A stretch of 47,557 nucleotides of DNA from Pseudomonadota bacterium (GCA_016713725.1 JADJOO010000037.1:1-47557), one strand, 5' to 3'; numbered from the stretch's first letter, positions 1 through 11,914 are shown. Notes: generated by a model not told the origin, from the letters alone. Program-made: numbers and translations.

Positions 1-2219
<2,219 letters not shown>

Positions 2220-2255
2220 CTCCTGACGAGTCGTGAATTTGCTGTTCGGTTCAGT

Positions 2256-3099
2256 CTAGTGCTCGCGACGCCGGGCGAACAAAGACTTTTTAATTCGATG
2301 GAATTGATTGATGGGTTCTATCACGTGCGGTCGGGCCCACTCCAGCCGGCTACGCCGCAGGTTCACGAGCCAGTGCGAGACTGTGGACCATGCATCGGTC
2401 CCGGAGACCAGCAATCGCATGGACCGGACCCTGCAGTAGCCAGGCTGCCCCATAACGTCACCGGGTGGATAGGTCGAGGACTGGGGGTCCCAGAGGAAGA
2501 ACGGCCACGAACAGCGTAGCCACCGCGAACACTATTGGTGGGCCGAGGTCAGCAACCCAGGACCCACCGCGCCACCGCGAAATTGGCAGCAACGCGATCG
2601 TTCCGAGCAGCATGTAGCGCTTGTGCGCCTGCGAGTCCCGCCGCCGGGCGTGAATTTACGCACCGAGGGAACACGGCAAACAGCGTGATCGCGACCAGCG
2701 GAACGATCAGGCCTCGATACCCGGATCCATGCCGAACGGAGCAACGCCCCGGAGCACTGCGTGCAATGCGACGAGAACGCACCGACCACGACCATCAGAC
2801 CGCAAGTCCGATAGCGATGACGCCAAGTCGAAAGTGCAGGTCGATGCGTCGGGCAGCAGCCACGAGCCGCGCGTCTGGATGAACAGCAGCACCACCCAGG
2901 CCGTGAACAGGAACGCATGCAGGTGCACGAGGTGCGTAATTACCGGCGGCGCAGGCCTGGCTGTTTCAACAAGTTCGGGCGCAGGTGAGTACGTCTGTCT
3001 GCCCCCCAGGATGGCAACCGCGAGTATGGCGAGTGCCATGCCGCCCGTAGAACCGGCGCTCGGCACCGGCGATTGATCATTCGCATCGAGCCGAGGCAC
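2256..3099 (-). CDS. Small integral membrane protein (frameshifted)
   Basis: Predicted multi-pass inner-membrane protein of unknown function, about 240 residues once frames are joined. Visible hydrophobic segments are MALAILAVAILGG, then LVHLHAFLFTAWVVLLFIQT, GLIVPLVAITLFAVFP and PPIVFAVATLFVAVLPL, ending with SMRLLVSGTDAWSTVSHWL. The order of a periplasmic loop, an HLH(A/G)xxFTAW segment, further helices and a G-T-D-AW segment near the end resembles a family of uncharacterised proteobacterial membrane proteins that I recognise only by appearance. The GTG at 3099 (VPRLDANDQ) is a plausible start and the in-frame stop is at 2256. At least three frameshifts interrupt it. It lies just upstream of katG on the same strand, so the two may be co-transcribed, but nothing else links their functions. 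Confidence 0.6.
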
Positions 3100-3297
3100 T
3101 TCAACGCAGCCGATCTCTGGACCGACAGCACTGACCCAGATTCGCCATGAAAATTGTTCGGCGTCGGGCCGTTCCAATTGCGCGGCGACAGCGCGGACCT
3201 CGGTCGGAACGTATTGCGGCGCTGCGTCCATGCCGCTTGGATACTGCTTGCGTCCGGATCGTACCGGGAGGGCTGTCATGCGCAAGGCTCGCGGCCG

Positions 3298-3604
3298 ATG
3301 GGCGTTGAAAGGTTTGCGGCGATCCTGTTGGCGCCGCTGCCCCTGGGCGTGACCTAAGTGGGTCGATCCGCAGGGCCAGGTGCACTTCACCGACTCGCCG
3401 CCGCCCGCGAGGCACGGCCTACGGGTCATCGCGACACCGCGCTCGCCGGCGGCCCGGCGCCCTCGGTCCGCCCACGCACAACCGGCGCAACTGTCCGGTC
3501 GTCCCGGCTGCGGCACCGCCGCCCGGGGTGCAACCCCGGTGGGCGCCCAGCCATGCGCGCTGTGTCGACGCGCTGTTCCAGCTGGAGTGCTGGCAGGCGA
3601 CTAG
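3298..3604 (+). CDS. DUF4124 domain protein, probably secreted (frameshifted)
   Basis: The ATG at 3298 begins a signal-peptide-like stretch (FAAILLAPLPLGVT). After one indel near 3355 the DUF4124 signature KWVDPQGQVHFTDSPPP follows. DUF4124 is a short N-terminal domain of periplasmic or exported proteobacterial proteins and is often joined to another domain. What follows here is cysteine-containing (CALC near 3560) but too broken to name. In-frame reading stops at 3604. Coding-like sequence with more cysteines (HCSDEPEPECW near 3720) continues in another frame to about 3830, so the true gene may be longer. A second DUF4124 protein lies at 26306-27248. The gene points away from the membrane-protein gene and converges on ispG. 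Confidence 0.5.
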
Positions 3605-4004
3605 GAGGTCTCAAGCCGGGCCCGGCGACGACCGGACCTACCCTGAACGATCGTGATCGTCCAGCGGAAATCGAACGGTTGAGCGCGCGAGCGCGACGCG
3701 ACCACTGCAGCGATGAGCCGGAGCCCGAGTGCTGGCGTCGCAGAAACGGCGTGCGAGCGATTGTTTCGAAAGCGCTGAGTCCGGGCCGCAAGGAGGCGCG
3801 AGAAAACTGCAGAACCTGCAGCGCCCGACTGCTCACAGTGCCCGTCGGATATCGAGACAGCAGGCCTACATTGCGGCCCCACTGCCCCGACGTCAGCCGC
3901 GAAGGAGTCTGGCTGGCCGACTGGATCTGGGTGCAGCGTCGCTGACTCGATCGCTGCCGCCTGCGGGAACGGTGGCTTGCCCTGTCGCGGGTCGATGACG
4001 CCGG
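3605..4004. other. Unassigned region between DUF4124 gene and ispG
   Basis: Contains only frame-broken, cysteine-bearing coding-like sequence on the plus strand up to about 3830, which may belong to the DUF4124 gene. After that I see no recognisable gene, repeat or terminator before the ispG stop codon. Confidence 0.4.
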
Positions 4005-5226
4005 TCAGGTGCGGCCGTAGGTCCGCTCGATGTAGTCCTCGACCAGTTGCTGGAACTCCTCGGCGATGCCGCTCCCTGAGCGTCGGGCCTTTCTCGCCGT
4101 CGATGTGACCGGGCGCCACGGGACGTTCGCCCGTCCGGGCAGGCTGATGCCGAGGTTGGCGTGCTTGCTCTCGCCCAGGGCCGTTCACGACGCAGCCGCC
4201 ACCGCCACCGTCATCTGTTCGACGCCCGGCATCGCGTTTGCGCCACTCGGGCATGCGCTCCCGCAGAGCGACTGGATGTCCTGCGCGAGCTGCTGGAAAT
4301 ACGTCGACGTCGTGCGGCCGCAGCCGGGGCACGCGATCACCATCGGCGTGAACGAGCGCAGGCCCATCGTCTGCAGGATTTCCTGCGCGACGATTACTTC
4401 CTGCGTGCGGTCGCCGCCGGGCTCAGGCGTCAGCGAGACGCGGATGGTGTCGCCGATGCCTTCCTCGGCAGCACCGAGATGCCCGGCGGTCGACGCGACG
4501 ATGCCCTTGGAACCCATGCCGGCCTCCGGTCAGGCCGAGGTGCAGCGCGTAGTCGCAGCGGCGGCGAGGTTGCGGTAGACGCCGATCAGGTCCTGCGTAA
4601 CGCCGCTGACCTTGCACGGATCACGATGCGGTCGTGCGGCAGGCCGATTTCTTCGGCGCGAGCCGCGCTCTCGAGCGCCGAGACGACCAGCGCTTCACGC
4701 ACGACGTCGTTCGCCTCGAGCGGCTGCCCCGCTTTGAGTTCTCGTCCATCAGCCGCGTCAACAGGTCCTGGTCGAGGCTGCCCCAGTTGACGCCGATGCG
4801 CACGGGCTTGCCGTAGCGGCGAGGCCGTCTCGACCATCTCGGCGAACTGCGGGTCACGCGCCGCCGCGACCGACGTTGCCCGGGTTGATGCGGTACTTCG
4901 CCAGCGCCTCGGCACAGCCAGGTGTCGCGCAGCAGCTTGTGGCCGTTGAAGTGGAAATCGCCCACGATCGGCACCGACGGCGCCCAGCTGAGGCAGCCGT
5001 TCGACGATGCGCGGCACCGCGGCGGCGGCTTCGTCCGTGTTCACGGTGACGCGCACGAGCTCGGAGCCGGCGCGCGCCAGCGCGTGCACCTGCAGCGCCG
5101 TGCCTTCGACGTCGGCCGTGTCGGTATTGGTCATCGACTGCACGACGACCGGGTGACCGCCGCCGACCGTCACCGGACCGATGTGGACCGGCGTGCTCGT
5201 GTCGACGGACGATGGGGCACCCTCAT
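4005..5226 (-). CDS. ispG: 4-hydroxy-3-methylbut-2-en-1-yl diphosphate synthase IspG (frameshifted)
   Basis: Iron-sulfur enzyme of the MEP isoprenoid pathway; it reductively converts methylerythritol cyclodiphosphate to HMBPP in the cytosol. Motifs on the minus strand: VHIGPVTVGGGHPVVVQSMT and NTDTADVEGT at the N-terminus, DFHFNGHKLL, GVNWGSLDQDLL, DTIRVSLTPEPGGDR, the cluster motif VIACPGCGRT and, in another frame, the third cluster cysteine in GCVVNGPGE. The C-terminus QLVEDYIERTYGRT ends at TGA 4007-4005. About six indels split it. The ATG at 5226 overlaps the stop of the upstream DUF885 gene as ATGA, suggesting translational coupling, but an indel within the first few codons is needed to join it to the body. 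Length after repair, about 405 residues, fits the family. Because the gene is normally essential, the breaks support the sequencing-error explanation. Confidence 0.93.
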
Positions 5227-6977
5227 GGGTGCGCGGCTTTCGTCGATTCGCGATCCAGCGATGCACCGGTGGCTTCGAGCACGTCGAACGGTATCGCGCC
5301 GCTGCCCAGCACCACGTCGTGGAAGGCGCGGACATCGAACTGTTCACCTGCCGGGCCTGTTCCGCTTCGCGCAGCTGCTTGATTCTTCAGTTCGCCGATC
5401 TTGTGCGCAAGCGCCTGGCCGGAGCTTGCCGATGGCGGTCGATCTCGTTGATGATGTCGAGTTCGGTCTTCGCCGCGTTCGCCTTGAAACGGTCGATGGC
5501 CTGCTGCCGCGTCCAGTGCGTTGTGATGCAGTCCCGTGTCGACGACGAGTCGCACGGCGCGCCACATCTCATAAGTCAGCTGGCCGAACTTGTCAGTAGG
5601 GGGGTCCTCGTAGAAACCCATCTCCCGCCGAGGCTCTCGAATAGAGCGCCCAGCCTTCGACGAACGCGGTGGCTCGAGTCGCGGCGGAACTTCGGCGGCT
5701 CGCCGAGTTCCTGCGCCAGGGCAATCTGCAGGTGATGGCCCGGCACCGCCTCGTGAATCGTCAGCACGGGCATCTCGTACTGGGCGTTCCTCGGGTTTGT
5801 AGAGGTTCACGTGTAGCCCCGCGCGCTTGCCGTCCATCGCCGGGCCCTGGTGAGGCGGTGCTGGTGTCCGCGCGACCTGCTCCGCGATCTGCCGCACGCC
5901 GTACGGCATGCGCGGCAGCTTGCCGAAGTACGCGGCAGCTTCGGGTCCACGCGTTTCGCCATCGCCCCTCGTACGCCTGCAGCAGCTCCTTGAATCCGTG
6001 AAGCGGAATTTCAGGTCCGTGCGCAGTAGGACAGGAATTCGTCGAAGCTGCCCTTGAAGCCCGTCTTCGCAGCCTTCATCATCTCGCCGCGGATACGCGC
6101 GACTTCCTTGAGGCCGATCTCGTGGATTTCGTCCGGCGTCACGTGGTCGTGGTGTAAAGCGCGCGAGCCCGGCATAGCGGGCCTCGCCCTTCGGCGTGTC
6201 CCACAGCCCAACTGTCCCGCGAGCCTGCGGCAGGTGTCGTCGACGACGTACTGCTTCAACTTCGTGTACGACGGCACGACGGTCTTCGTGATCGCGTCGC
6301 GCGCAGCAGCCTGCAGGCGTGCGCGCTCAGCCGCCGGGATCGAATCCGGCATCTTCATGAAGCGCCGACGAACGGGCTCTTCGTGGGGTCCAGACGTTGT
6401 GATCGCGTCGAGCTGCGGCGGTACCCGCCGCACGGTGACCTTCGGCGGCGTGGCCGCTTTACGCCTTCGCGCATCAGGTCGATGTTCTGGTCGACCAGCT
6501 TGTCGAGGGTGCCGATGCGACTCAGCCTGCTCGTAGTCCTCGACCGACTTGAATACGACGACGTCCGCCATGCGGTGAATCGAAGCGAGGCCCACTGCGC
6601 TGCGAGAGCGGCGTGTACTGCGGAGCCGTAGTCGTGGGTGTCGATGTTTGCCTGGTACTGGCGGCGGAACAGGTCGCGGTTCAGCTGGTCCGCGGGGGTC
6701 AGTTGTTGCGGGTCGATCCGGTCGAGCGCTGCGATGACCGCCTTGTCGCCCTTCGTAGGAGGCCTGCAGGGCGGCCGGGGAGTGGTCCGGCCACCTGTCG
6801 TCGAAGCGGTGGTCGCCGATGTAGGTCGCCAGGACCGGGTTTTCGCGCAGGCTGCGCTCCCATTCGGCGTCGAAGAGCGTGTGCAAGTCATTGACATGGC
6901 TCGAGTTTTCCTGAGCCTGCAGGGACGTGGATAGGGCAGGGCGAGCAGCAGAGCAGGGTGGACAGGACCGGGCGCAT
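5223..6977 (-). CDS. DUF885 family secreted zinc peptidase-like protein (frameshifted)
   Basis: DUF885 proteins are gluzincin-like, usually exported, presumed metallopeptidases of about 580 residues; the substrate is unknown. The ATG at 6977 has GAGAGGT upstream and opens a hydrophobic leader (MRPVLSTLL). Then come LFDAEWERSLRENPVLATYI and GDHRFDD at the mature N-terminus, DVVVFKSVEDYEQ, KMPDSIPAAERARLQAAARD, HVTPDEIHEIGLKEVARIRG, and the zinc motif TIHEAVPGHHLQIALAQEL (about 5770-5715). The C-terminus has FDVRAFHDVVLGSGAIP, typical of the family. Roughly eight frameshifts. The TGA at 5225-5223 overlaps the ispG ATG. Function is inferred from the HExxH-like motif only. Confidence 0.85.
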
Positions 6978-7146
6978 GCGGCGACCTCTCTATAGAAGGA
7001 CGCGATGTTCCGGGCCGGACGGGCCTTGGCAAGTCATTCACCTGCGGGTCCCGTGCCGGCCGGGAATTTGCCGGTCATCGTTTGGGAGCGACCAGGCAGA
7101 CGGGTACCGTGCAGGCAGGCAGGTCTGCCGAACGGGAGAGGGCCAA

Positions 7147-7669
7147 ATGATTCGAGGGGGCATGCTGGGAGGCATGGTGCCGGCCGTGTGCGGCACCGCG
7201 TTGGCGGACACCGCGCCGGCGCCCGGCGCAACCGTGCCTGCGACGAACGATGAAGCAGCAGTGCTCGCCGCCATGGACCGCTACCTGGCCGCAATCTCCG
7301 CGAGGGATCTCGACACGATGGCGTCGATGCAGACGCCGGACGGAACGAACTACCGGGCGCGTGCGCTCCCGGGCGGCGGGCATGGAGGTCCTGGGCCGGC
7401 CCAACCGGAGTGGATCCGGCGCGCAAGGATGGCCACGTGCACCGCGAGCGATACTGGTCGCCGACCGTACTGGTCCGGGGCAGCATCGCCATGGTCTGGG
7501 CGCCGCACGAGTTCTGGATCAATGGCAAGACCAGCCACTGCGGAATCGACGTTCAGCCATCAAGGTCGGCGACGAATGGCACGTCGCCAACTCGATGTGG
7601 ACCGTGGAGCCGGACGCATGTCCGGAGCTGCGGCCGGCGGATCCGTCGAGCATTCGTCCTGCGGGTTGA
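7147..7669 (+). CDS. Exported SnoaL/DUF4440-like protein (frameshifted)
   Basis: The ATG at 7147 starts a signal peptide (MLGGMVPAVCGTALADTAPA). The mature part begins DEAAVLAAMDRYLAAIS and ARDLDTMASMQTPDG, the usual opening of NTF2-fold SnoaL-like/DUF4440 proteins. After indels near 7385 and 7550 it continues WSPTVLVRGSIAMVWAPHEF and WINGKTSHCGID, then VGDEWHVANSMWTVEPDAC and the stop at 7669. The repaired length is about 173 residues. This fold serves as a small binding or catalytic cone in many unrelated roles, so no specific function can be given. It is divergent from the DUF885 gene across about 170 bases. Confidence 0.72.
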
Positions 7670-8040
7670 TCGCCGTTCGGCGCGTGATCGATTTCAGTCG
7701 CGAGCAGCGGTGTCCCGGAGCCGCGGCGTGGCCGAATTGCCCGCTGATGGCTGCGCGGCGCTTTCGCCAGTCGACCTGGCGCGAGACAACCAGACGTCGG
7801 ATGGATTCCAGGTCCACGGCGCAGCGGTGGCGACCCGGCCGGTCGGTGTCGTACGCCCGGCGAAGACGGTCAGTGCCGTCGATTTAACTGTGTCTGCCCA
7901 GCCCATCGGTGTGCCTGCGTTCTTGCTAAAGCACGGGACGTCATCGCTTGCCGTCCTTTCGATACAGCAAGTTTATTATCCATCGGTCGTGGAAGTCAGG
8001 CGAGCGACCAGAGTGTTCTGCTGGCGACAGGCAGAAGAAT
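7670..8040. other. Stretch without a recognisable gene
   Basis: I find no conserved protein motif in any frame and no repeat or RNA signature. An AT-richer patch (TTTATTATCC, 7971-7980) lies near the end and could hold a promoter for the small gene that follows. Confidence 0.4.
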
Positions 8041-8234
8041 GTGGACAATCACACACCGCATGACGAACGAAGCCACGCGTCGCTTGCAGACCGGTTGTTG
8101 CTGAACACCTTGGTGCGGGCCGTGTTCGCCGGTTGCGTCGTAGCGATTCCGTTGCTGACCCGGCAGCGAAAGCCCGGCGCTGCGGCCGTGCTGGCAACGA
8201 TCGTGCTCCCGGTGAGGTCGTGGTGCTCTGGTAG
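8041..8234 (+). CDS. Possible small single-pass membrane protein (frameshifted)
   Basis: A GTG at 8041 opens a polar start (DNHTPHDERSH) followed by LLLNTLVRAVFAGCVVAIPL, a likely membrane helix. Next come KPGAAAVLATIVLP and, after one indel, GEVVVLW and TAG at 8232-8234. About 65 residues. I do not recognise a family, and no clear ribosome-binding site is visible. Support comes only from the hydrophobic pattern and the sensible stop after a single-base repair. Confidence 0.3.
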
Positions 8235-8504
8235 ATCAGGTGGAGTTGTCCGCCCACGGCGGTTGCGGCCCGCTATACTGACTGACGATCGTCGGACGAA
8301 TTTCGACACCTTGCACCCGGCCGAGTGGCTGGCCCGACACAACCAGCGGATTCGGTCGATGTATGTGATCGGGGTCGCGTACCCGTAGGCGATATACCCG
8401 GGTGCCGGCAAGGGTGGAAGCGCCTCCTGAGCGTGCGCTATTCTCCATGGTGATTGCATGGTTCTGGAAATGACAGGAACGGAGTCACGCGGGCGGAGGT
8501 TGCA
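8235..8504. other. Short gene-free stretch
   Basis: No protein family recognised. Contains TATACT at 8274-8279, which resembles a -10 element but has no good -35 at the right distance. GGCGGAGG shortly before 8505 may be the ribosome-binding site of the next gene. Confidence 0.3.
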
Positions 8505-8922
8505 ATGATCTGGGACTGCTGGTCTTGCTGATTGCCGCGGCGTTCGCGGTGCGGCGATCTACATCATCGTGGCCGAACACCCGGCGCGGTTCGGCTGCCG
8601 GTCGGTGCCCTGCTGCACAGTGGAAAAACCGAGCTATGCGCGCGGCTTCGCCATGCAGGCGAGTCTTGCGGTGTTGAGTTGCGTGGCGGGCGCCGTGGCC
8701 TGCGGGAAGACCGGGGACGGGTCTGGCTCGTGGGCGCCGTCGTACCGGTGTCGAACTGGCCGTACACCCGCGCTTGGCATCATGCCGACCAACCGGCGGT
8801 TGTTGGCGATCTGAGCCCGGAGACACCGTGGACGCGGCGACGCGCTCACTGTTGGAACGCTGGGTCGGTTGTATGCTGTACGCAGTGGCTTGGGCGCAAT
8901 CGTGACGGCGCTGTTCCCTTGA
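8505..8922 (+). CDS. DUF1772 (anthrone-oxygenase-like) membrane protein (frameshifted)
   Basis: Four-helix membrane protein, about 145 residues. The ATG at 8505 gives, after small repairs, a first helix, then IYIIVAEHPARF, PSYARGFAMQASLAVLSCVA, GAVVPVSNWPYT, LGIMPTNRRLLAI and a last segment SLLERWG...HAVRSGLGAI. The A/V-E-(H/Q)-PAR, PSYxRGFAMQASLA and NWPYTLLGIMPTNRRL blocks are characteristic of DUF1772. Some fungal members are anthrone oxygenases, but bacterial members have no agreed function. The end is uncertain by about 30 bases because no stop lies in the main frame before the next gene. It is probably co-transcribed with the DUF2277 gene starting about 50 bases downstream. Confidence 0.75.
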
Positions 8923-8969
8923 TCGCTGCATTGCGAATCGGGCGCCAGTCGAGAAATGCGGGAGCCGCC

Positions 8970-9277
8970 ATGTGCCGAAACATCAAGACGCTGTTCAACT
9001 TGATCCGCCGGCGTCTGGACAGGAGATTCGTGAGGCCTCGCTGCAATTCGTGCGCAAGCTGAGCGGACCACCGCGCTCATCCAAGGCCAACGAGGCGGCG
9101 TTCCAGCGGGCCGTGACGGAGGTCGCGGCGTCGGCGACGGTGCTGATACGCTCACTGACGACGACATCGACGCCGCGGGATCGAGGCGGAGGCGGTGAAG
9201 GCGTGGGTCCGGTCGGCGACGCGGTTCGGTCGCGGGCATGCCGACCGAACCGACGACGATGCGCGAGTTGCGACTGA
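8970..9277 (+). CDS. DUF2277 domain protein (frameshifted)
   Basis: Small soluble protein of unknown function. The start is clear: ATG at 8970, MCRNIKTLFN, the near-invariant opening of DUF2277. After one indel come DPPASGQEIREASLQFVRKL and SGPPRSSKANEAAFQRAVTE, VAASATVLI. This fits the family, including the KANEAAFxRAVxEVA helix. The C-terminus is out of frame, and the stop at 9277 is the nearest that gives the usual length of about 90 residues. Confidence 0.88.
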
Positions 9278-9394
9278 GCGCTCGCGTGAGCAGCGCTGTC
9301 GGCAGAGGTTCGATAGACCGATGGGCAAGCTTCGCGGGAGGTGACAGGGCATGGAGGAGTACGGGCTACGCGGACGGGACGCTGGCGATCGGCG

Positions 9395-9792
9395 ATGATG
9401 GTCATTGAGGGGCCGTCACCGCGGAGCGGCTGAGCAGGTGATCCGCCAGACGTGGACGCGGGGCAACTGCCGGCGGGGCGTTGTTGCTGACGAGCGAACG
9501 CGTCGCGGCTGAACTGGCCATCGAACCGGCGGACGTGGGGCGGCGTATATGCGCGCCTGCTCTCGCCGATGGGCTGATCGAGGAACGCGTGGACGGCGTG
9601 CTCCGCATTGCAGGAGCCAGGGGCGTGAGACGACGGTGGGCGACGCAGGACGATCCGCTTCGAGGCGGCACTCGCTCAAAGCGGTGCGTGAAGCGGCGGC
9701 CCGTGGGCTGTCGAGTGCCGAGGCCACTGATGTTCAAGGCCGCCGCCGTAATCCGCCTGAGAAATGGAGCGGCCGAAGAAGCTGCGGAGTGA
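9395..9792 (+). CDS. Possible GntR/YtrA-like winged-helix regulator (frameshifted)
   Basis: Joining frames gives a segment that reads like a GntR DNA-binding domain: an EQVIRQTWTRGxLPAG opening, SERVAAELAIEPADVG as recognition-helix region, then LADGLIEERVDGVLRI as the wing. A short helical tail follows (AVREAAARGLSSAE), as in the YtrA subfamily, which usually controls a neighbouring ABC transporter; none is seen here. No single frame is open throughout and the start (ATG 9395 or 9398) is a guess. It could equally be another small helix-turn-helix protein. Confidence 0.4.
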
Positions 9793-9870
9793 GCAGAATG
9801 CGTTAGTCCGACGCGATTGCGGTCGTGAACGTAGCGTCACGTCAGTCAGCGGTCGAAAACCAGTCGGCGG

Positions 9871-10639
9871 CTATCGGAAACTCCACGTCAGCCCGAGTAC
9901 GGCCGAGTCGAATCGTGGAATGTGTACACGTCGTTGTCCACGCCGTTGTAGAGATGCGGTAACCGCATCAGACTGGAGATATTCGGCGTGACGTCGTAGC
10001 CCAGCTTCAGCGCCACGTCGATCGCGCGGGCTTGCGGTGCGGCGAGTCCTCGAATGTCGAGCAGGCCGTACCAACCTGTCGCAAAACGCCACTGTCCTAC
10101 GAAAGGCAGCACTGGCACGGCCGTCGTTCCGCACGCGCGTCAGCGACCCTCTCGCTGCAGACGGATCTCGGCGTCGCGGATATTCCGTGTGCCGCCACCG
10201 ACCACGTCCATCGCTCGCGCTCGTAGAACACGTATCGATAGCTCGCGCGGTAGGAATCGAAGCGGTACTTCACGTCGATTGGGCCAGGCGCAAACGTCGT
10301 GTCCCGAACACGATGGGCTGCGAGGTCGTGCCGGATTCGTCGATGCCGAGCGGTGGATGAGGAATCGCAGGCGGTGCTTCTCGTTCAGCGGCCAGTCGAG
10401 GACCACGCGTCCGGCCGGGTATGGACCGTCGCCGGTCAAGTCGTCAATCTTGAACCGGGTATTCGGCGGCTCGTTTGATACCTGCGCGGTGTTGCGCAAC
10501 TGCCAGGCGGCACCCAGTCCGACGGTGAGGGCAGGGGACGGCGACTCCGCTCTCGGCCGCCGGCGCAATCATCGGCGCCAGGGCAGCGAGCGCGGCCAGC
10601 CAGCGCAACAGTGAGGCGCGGAGACTTGAAATGCAGCAT
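9871..10639 (-). CDS. Outer-membrane beta-barrel-like protein (frameshifted)
   Basis: The ATG at 10639 (MLHFKSPRLT) leads, after one shift, into a signal peptide (LLRWLAALAALAPMIAPAA). The mature chain alternates short amphipathic strands and turns: LTVGLGAAWQLRNTAQVSN, DDLTGDGPYPAGRVVLDWPL, KHRLRFLI, ALKLGYDVTPNISS, with a final strand VLGLTWSFR ending in an aromatic plus arginine at the stop 9871. Length is about 250 residues. The pattern (signal peptide, glycine-rich strands, terminal aromatic residue) suggests an eight-stranded barrel like those annotated only as outer-membrane protein. No ligand can be proposed. About five frameshifts. Confidence 0.6.
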
Positions 10640-10753
10640 ATCCCTTGCGATCCTTCGGCGAGTTGATTACCGGTGACCTAGGTGACCGGCGTCAGCGAGG
10701 CAAAGATCCATTGCGGTTGGCCTGACCTATTGTTACCCGACGAGCCGTGATCA

Positions 10754-11143
10754 TCACTGCCGTCGGGAACCTCGCGCCGTCACTGCTCGGCTCAAGTTTC
10801 GTCGCGGCCCAGCGCCTGAGCTCGCGCACTTGTCCGGTCCAGTACGTGGGTTGCGGATCAGGGTCTCGATGCTGTGGAAGACGCGTCGACCTCCGATTGC
10901 GGCACGTCCATACCGGGGTGCGACGCGCCACAGGTCGATCCGGTGCTCGCAGCGCTCGCCGAACGGCAGCACCGCGGAACCAGCGCGGTAGTCGCCAGTT
11001 CCCCAGCAGAAAATCGACTGCCGCCGCGAGCGAAACCGGGATCAGCGTGAGGTCCAGAATCGCCTCCATGCCCAGCTGATCTGGAACACCACGACATCGC
11101 GCACGAGTCGCCAGCGACTTTCGTGGTCAGACCGATCGGTCAT
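10754..11143 (-). CDS. Hypothetical protein with one hydrophobic helix (frameshifted)
   Basis: The ATG at 11143, preceded by GGACGGG, reads MTDRSDHESRWRLVRDVVVF and then, after a shift, MEAILDLTLIPVSLAAAVDF and LLGNWRLPRWFR, a hydrophobic helix with basic flanks. The second half (FGERCEHRIDLWRVA, FHSIETLIRNPRTGP) is soluble and lies in another frame. About 130 residues; no family recognised. The in-frame stop is 10754, but another frame runs to 10692, so the end is uncertain. Confidence 0.45.
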
Positions 11144-11635
11144 CCCGTCCTCCGCGTACTGTCACTATCACTGCCGCCGAGGATTCAAGCCACCGACTCA
11201 TCCGGGTCCGATGGAAGATTGCCCTCCTGATCCACGGCTCGCGTTTCCTTGTCACGCTCCAGGGCAACTTCGTTGCTCGAGCCGTAGGCGCATTCGAGCC
11301 AGCGGCCTTGGTCTACGGTCGACCGAGGCCGCGGAGGTGCTCAGCGATCGGGCCGCGCCTCTCAACCAGTGCGGAGTTCCCCGGGCGCTGCATCGGGCGG
11401 CCAGGTTGTCAGGTCGCATCGTTGACTCATCCCCAGATGTCCTGTGGGGTCGGTTCCTACTCGGGATCAAATTCAGGCATCCTTCGGTCCAGCAGCATCA
11501 AATTCACTGCCAGCGACGAATTGTCGCCTTGGCGATGACGCCATGCCAGTGAGGGTACTCGAGCTGTGCGGCACCACGACCGGGTACCCACCCTCACCCC
11601 TCTCCCACTTCCGTGGGGAGGGGTAGAATCCACGG
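11144..11635. other. Gene-free region upstream of the glycine riboswitch
   Basis: I recognise no protein in any frame. Near its end it holds a C/G-rich hairpin (11596-11624) and, directly after, TAGAAT at 11624-11629, a good match to a -10 element that would start transcription about 15 bases before the riboswitch. No convincing -35 is visible. Confidence 0.45.
11596..11624. repeat. C/G-rich palindromic hairpin
   Basis: ACCCCTCTCCC (11596-11606) pairs with GGGGAGGGGT (11615-11624) with one bulged base and an eight-base loop. CCCTCACCC/GGGAGAGGG-type palindromes are common between genes in high-GC Proteobacteria. It could act as a terminator for upstream transcription, but there is no T-run. 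Confidence 0.5.
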
Positions 11636-11649
11636 ACCCATCGCAAAGG

Positions 11650-11904
11650 TCTGGCCCGAGAGATCCGAAAACAGGGGACGCTCACCTATTTCCAGTCCTT
11701 GATTCACAGGGACCACGAGAAATAGGTGAGTGTCCCTGTTTTCGGATCGCCGAAGGCGCAAGTCCCGCCCGAAACGCTCAGGCAAAAGAACGGCAGATCG
11801 ACGGCGAACTCTGGAGAGTGGCGTGCCGCATCGCGGCGCCCACCGAAGGGGAGCGGTAGTGCGTACGCGCATTGCCCGATCTCTCAGGTTCAAGGACAGA
11901 GGGG
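11650..11904 (+). promoter_or_regulatory. Tandem glycine riboswitch controlling the gcv operon
   Basis: Two consecutive glycine aptamers lie in the leader of gcvT. Aptamer 1 has the 5' GAGAGA (11658-11663), the core GCCGAAGGCGCAAG (11749-11762) and the 3' closing ACGCTCAGGCAAAAGAAC (11774-11791). A short linker GGCAGATCGACGGCGAA follows. Aptamer 2 has CTCTGGAGAGTGG (from 11809), CACCGAAGGGGAGCGG (about 11841-11856), then ATCTCTCAGGTTC and GGACAGAGGGG (to 11904). These are the hallmark sequences of the family, which senses glycine and usually turns on glycine cleavage genes. The terminator at 11915 is the likely switch. The peripheral hairpin of aptamer 1 is greatly enlarged by an inserted palindrome; the matching hairpin in aptamer 2 (about 11821-11841) has normal size. 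Confidence 0.93.
11662..11748. repeat. REPIN-like palindrome, copy 1, inside riboswitch aptamer 1
   Basis: Left arm 11662-11692 and right arm 11719-11748 pair over about 30 bases with one bulged G and one G-U pair; the loop is 26 bases. The core GGGGACGCTCACCTATTTC (11674-11692) is shared exactly with copy 2 at 27263-27316. The outermost bases (GATCCG/CGGATC) look like the host riboswitch stem, so the element occupies its apical loop. Inverted pairs of short conserved sequences scattered between genes fit REPINs moved by RAYT transposases. No transposase is present in the window. Confidence 0.8.
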
Positions 11905-11914
11905 CGGCGGGGAC

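Noticed and set aside
11662..11748. Palindrome as an ordinary terminator upstream of gcvT
   Set aside because: It lies inside the aptamer rather than before or after it, has no T-run, and matches a repeat elsewhere in the window.
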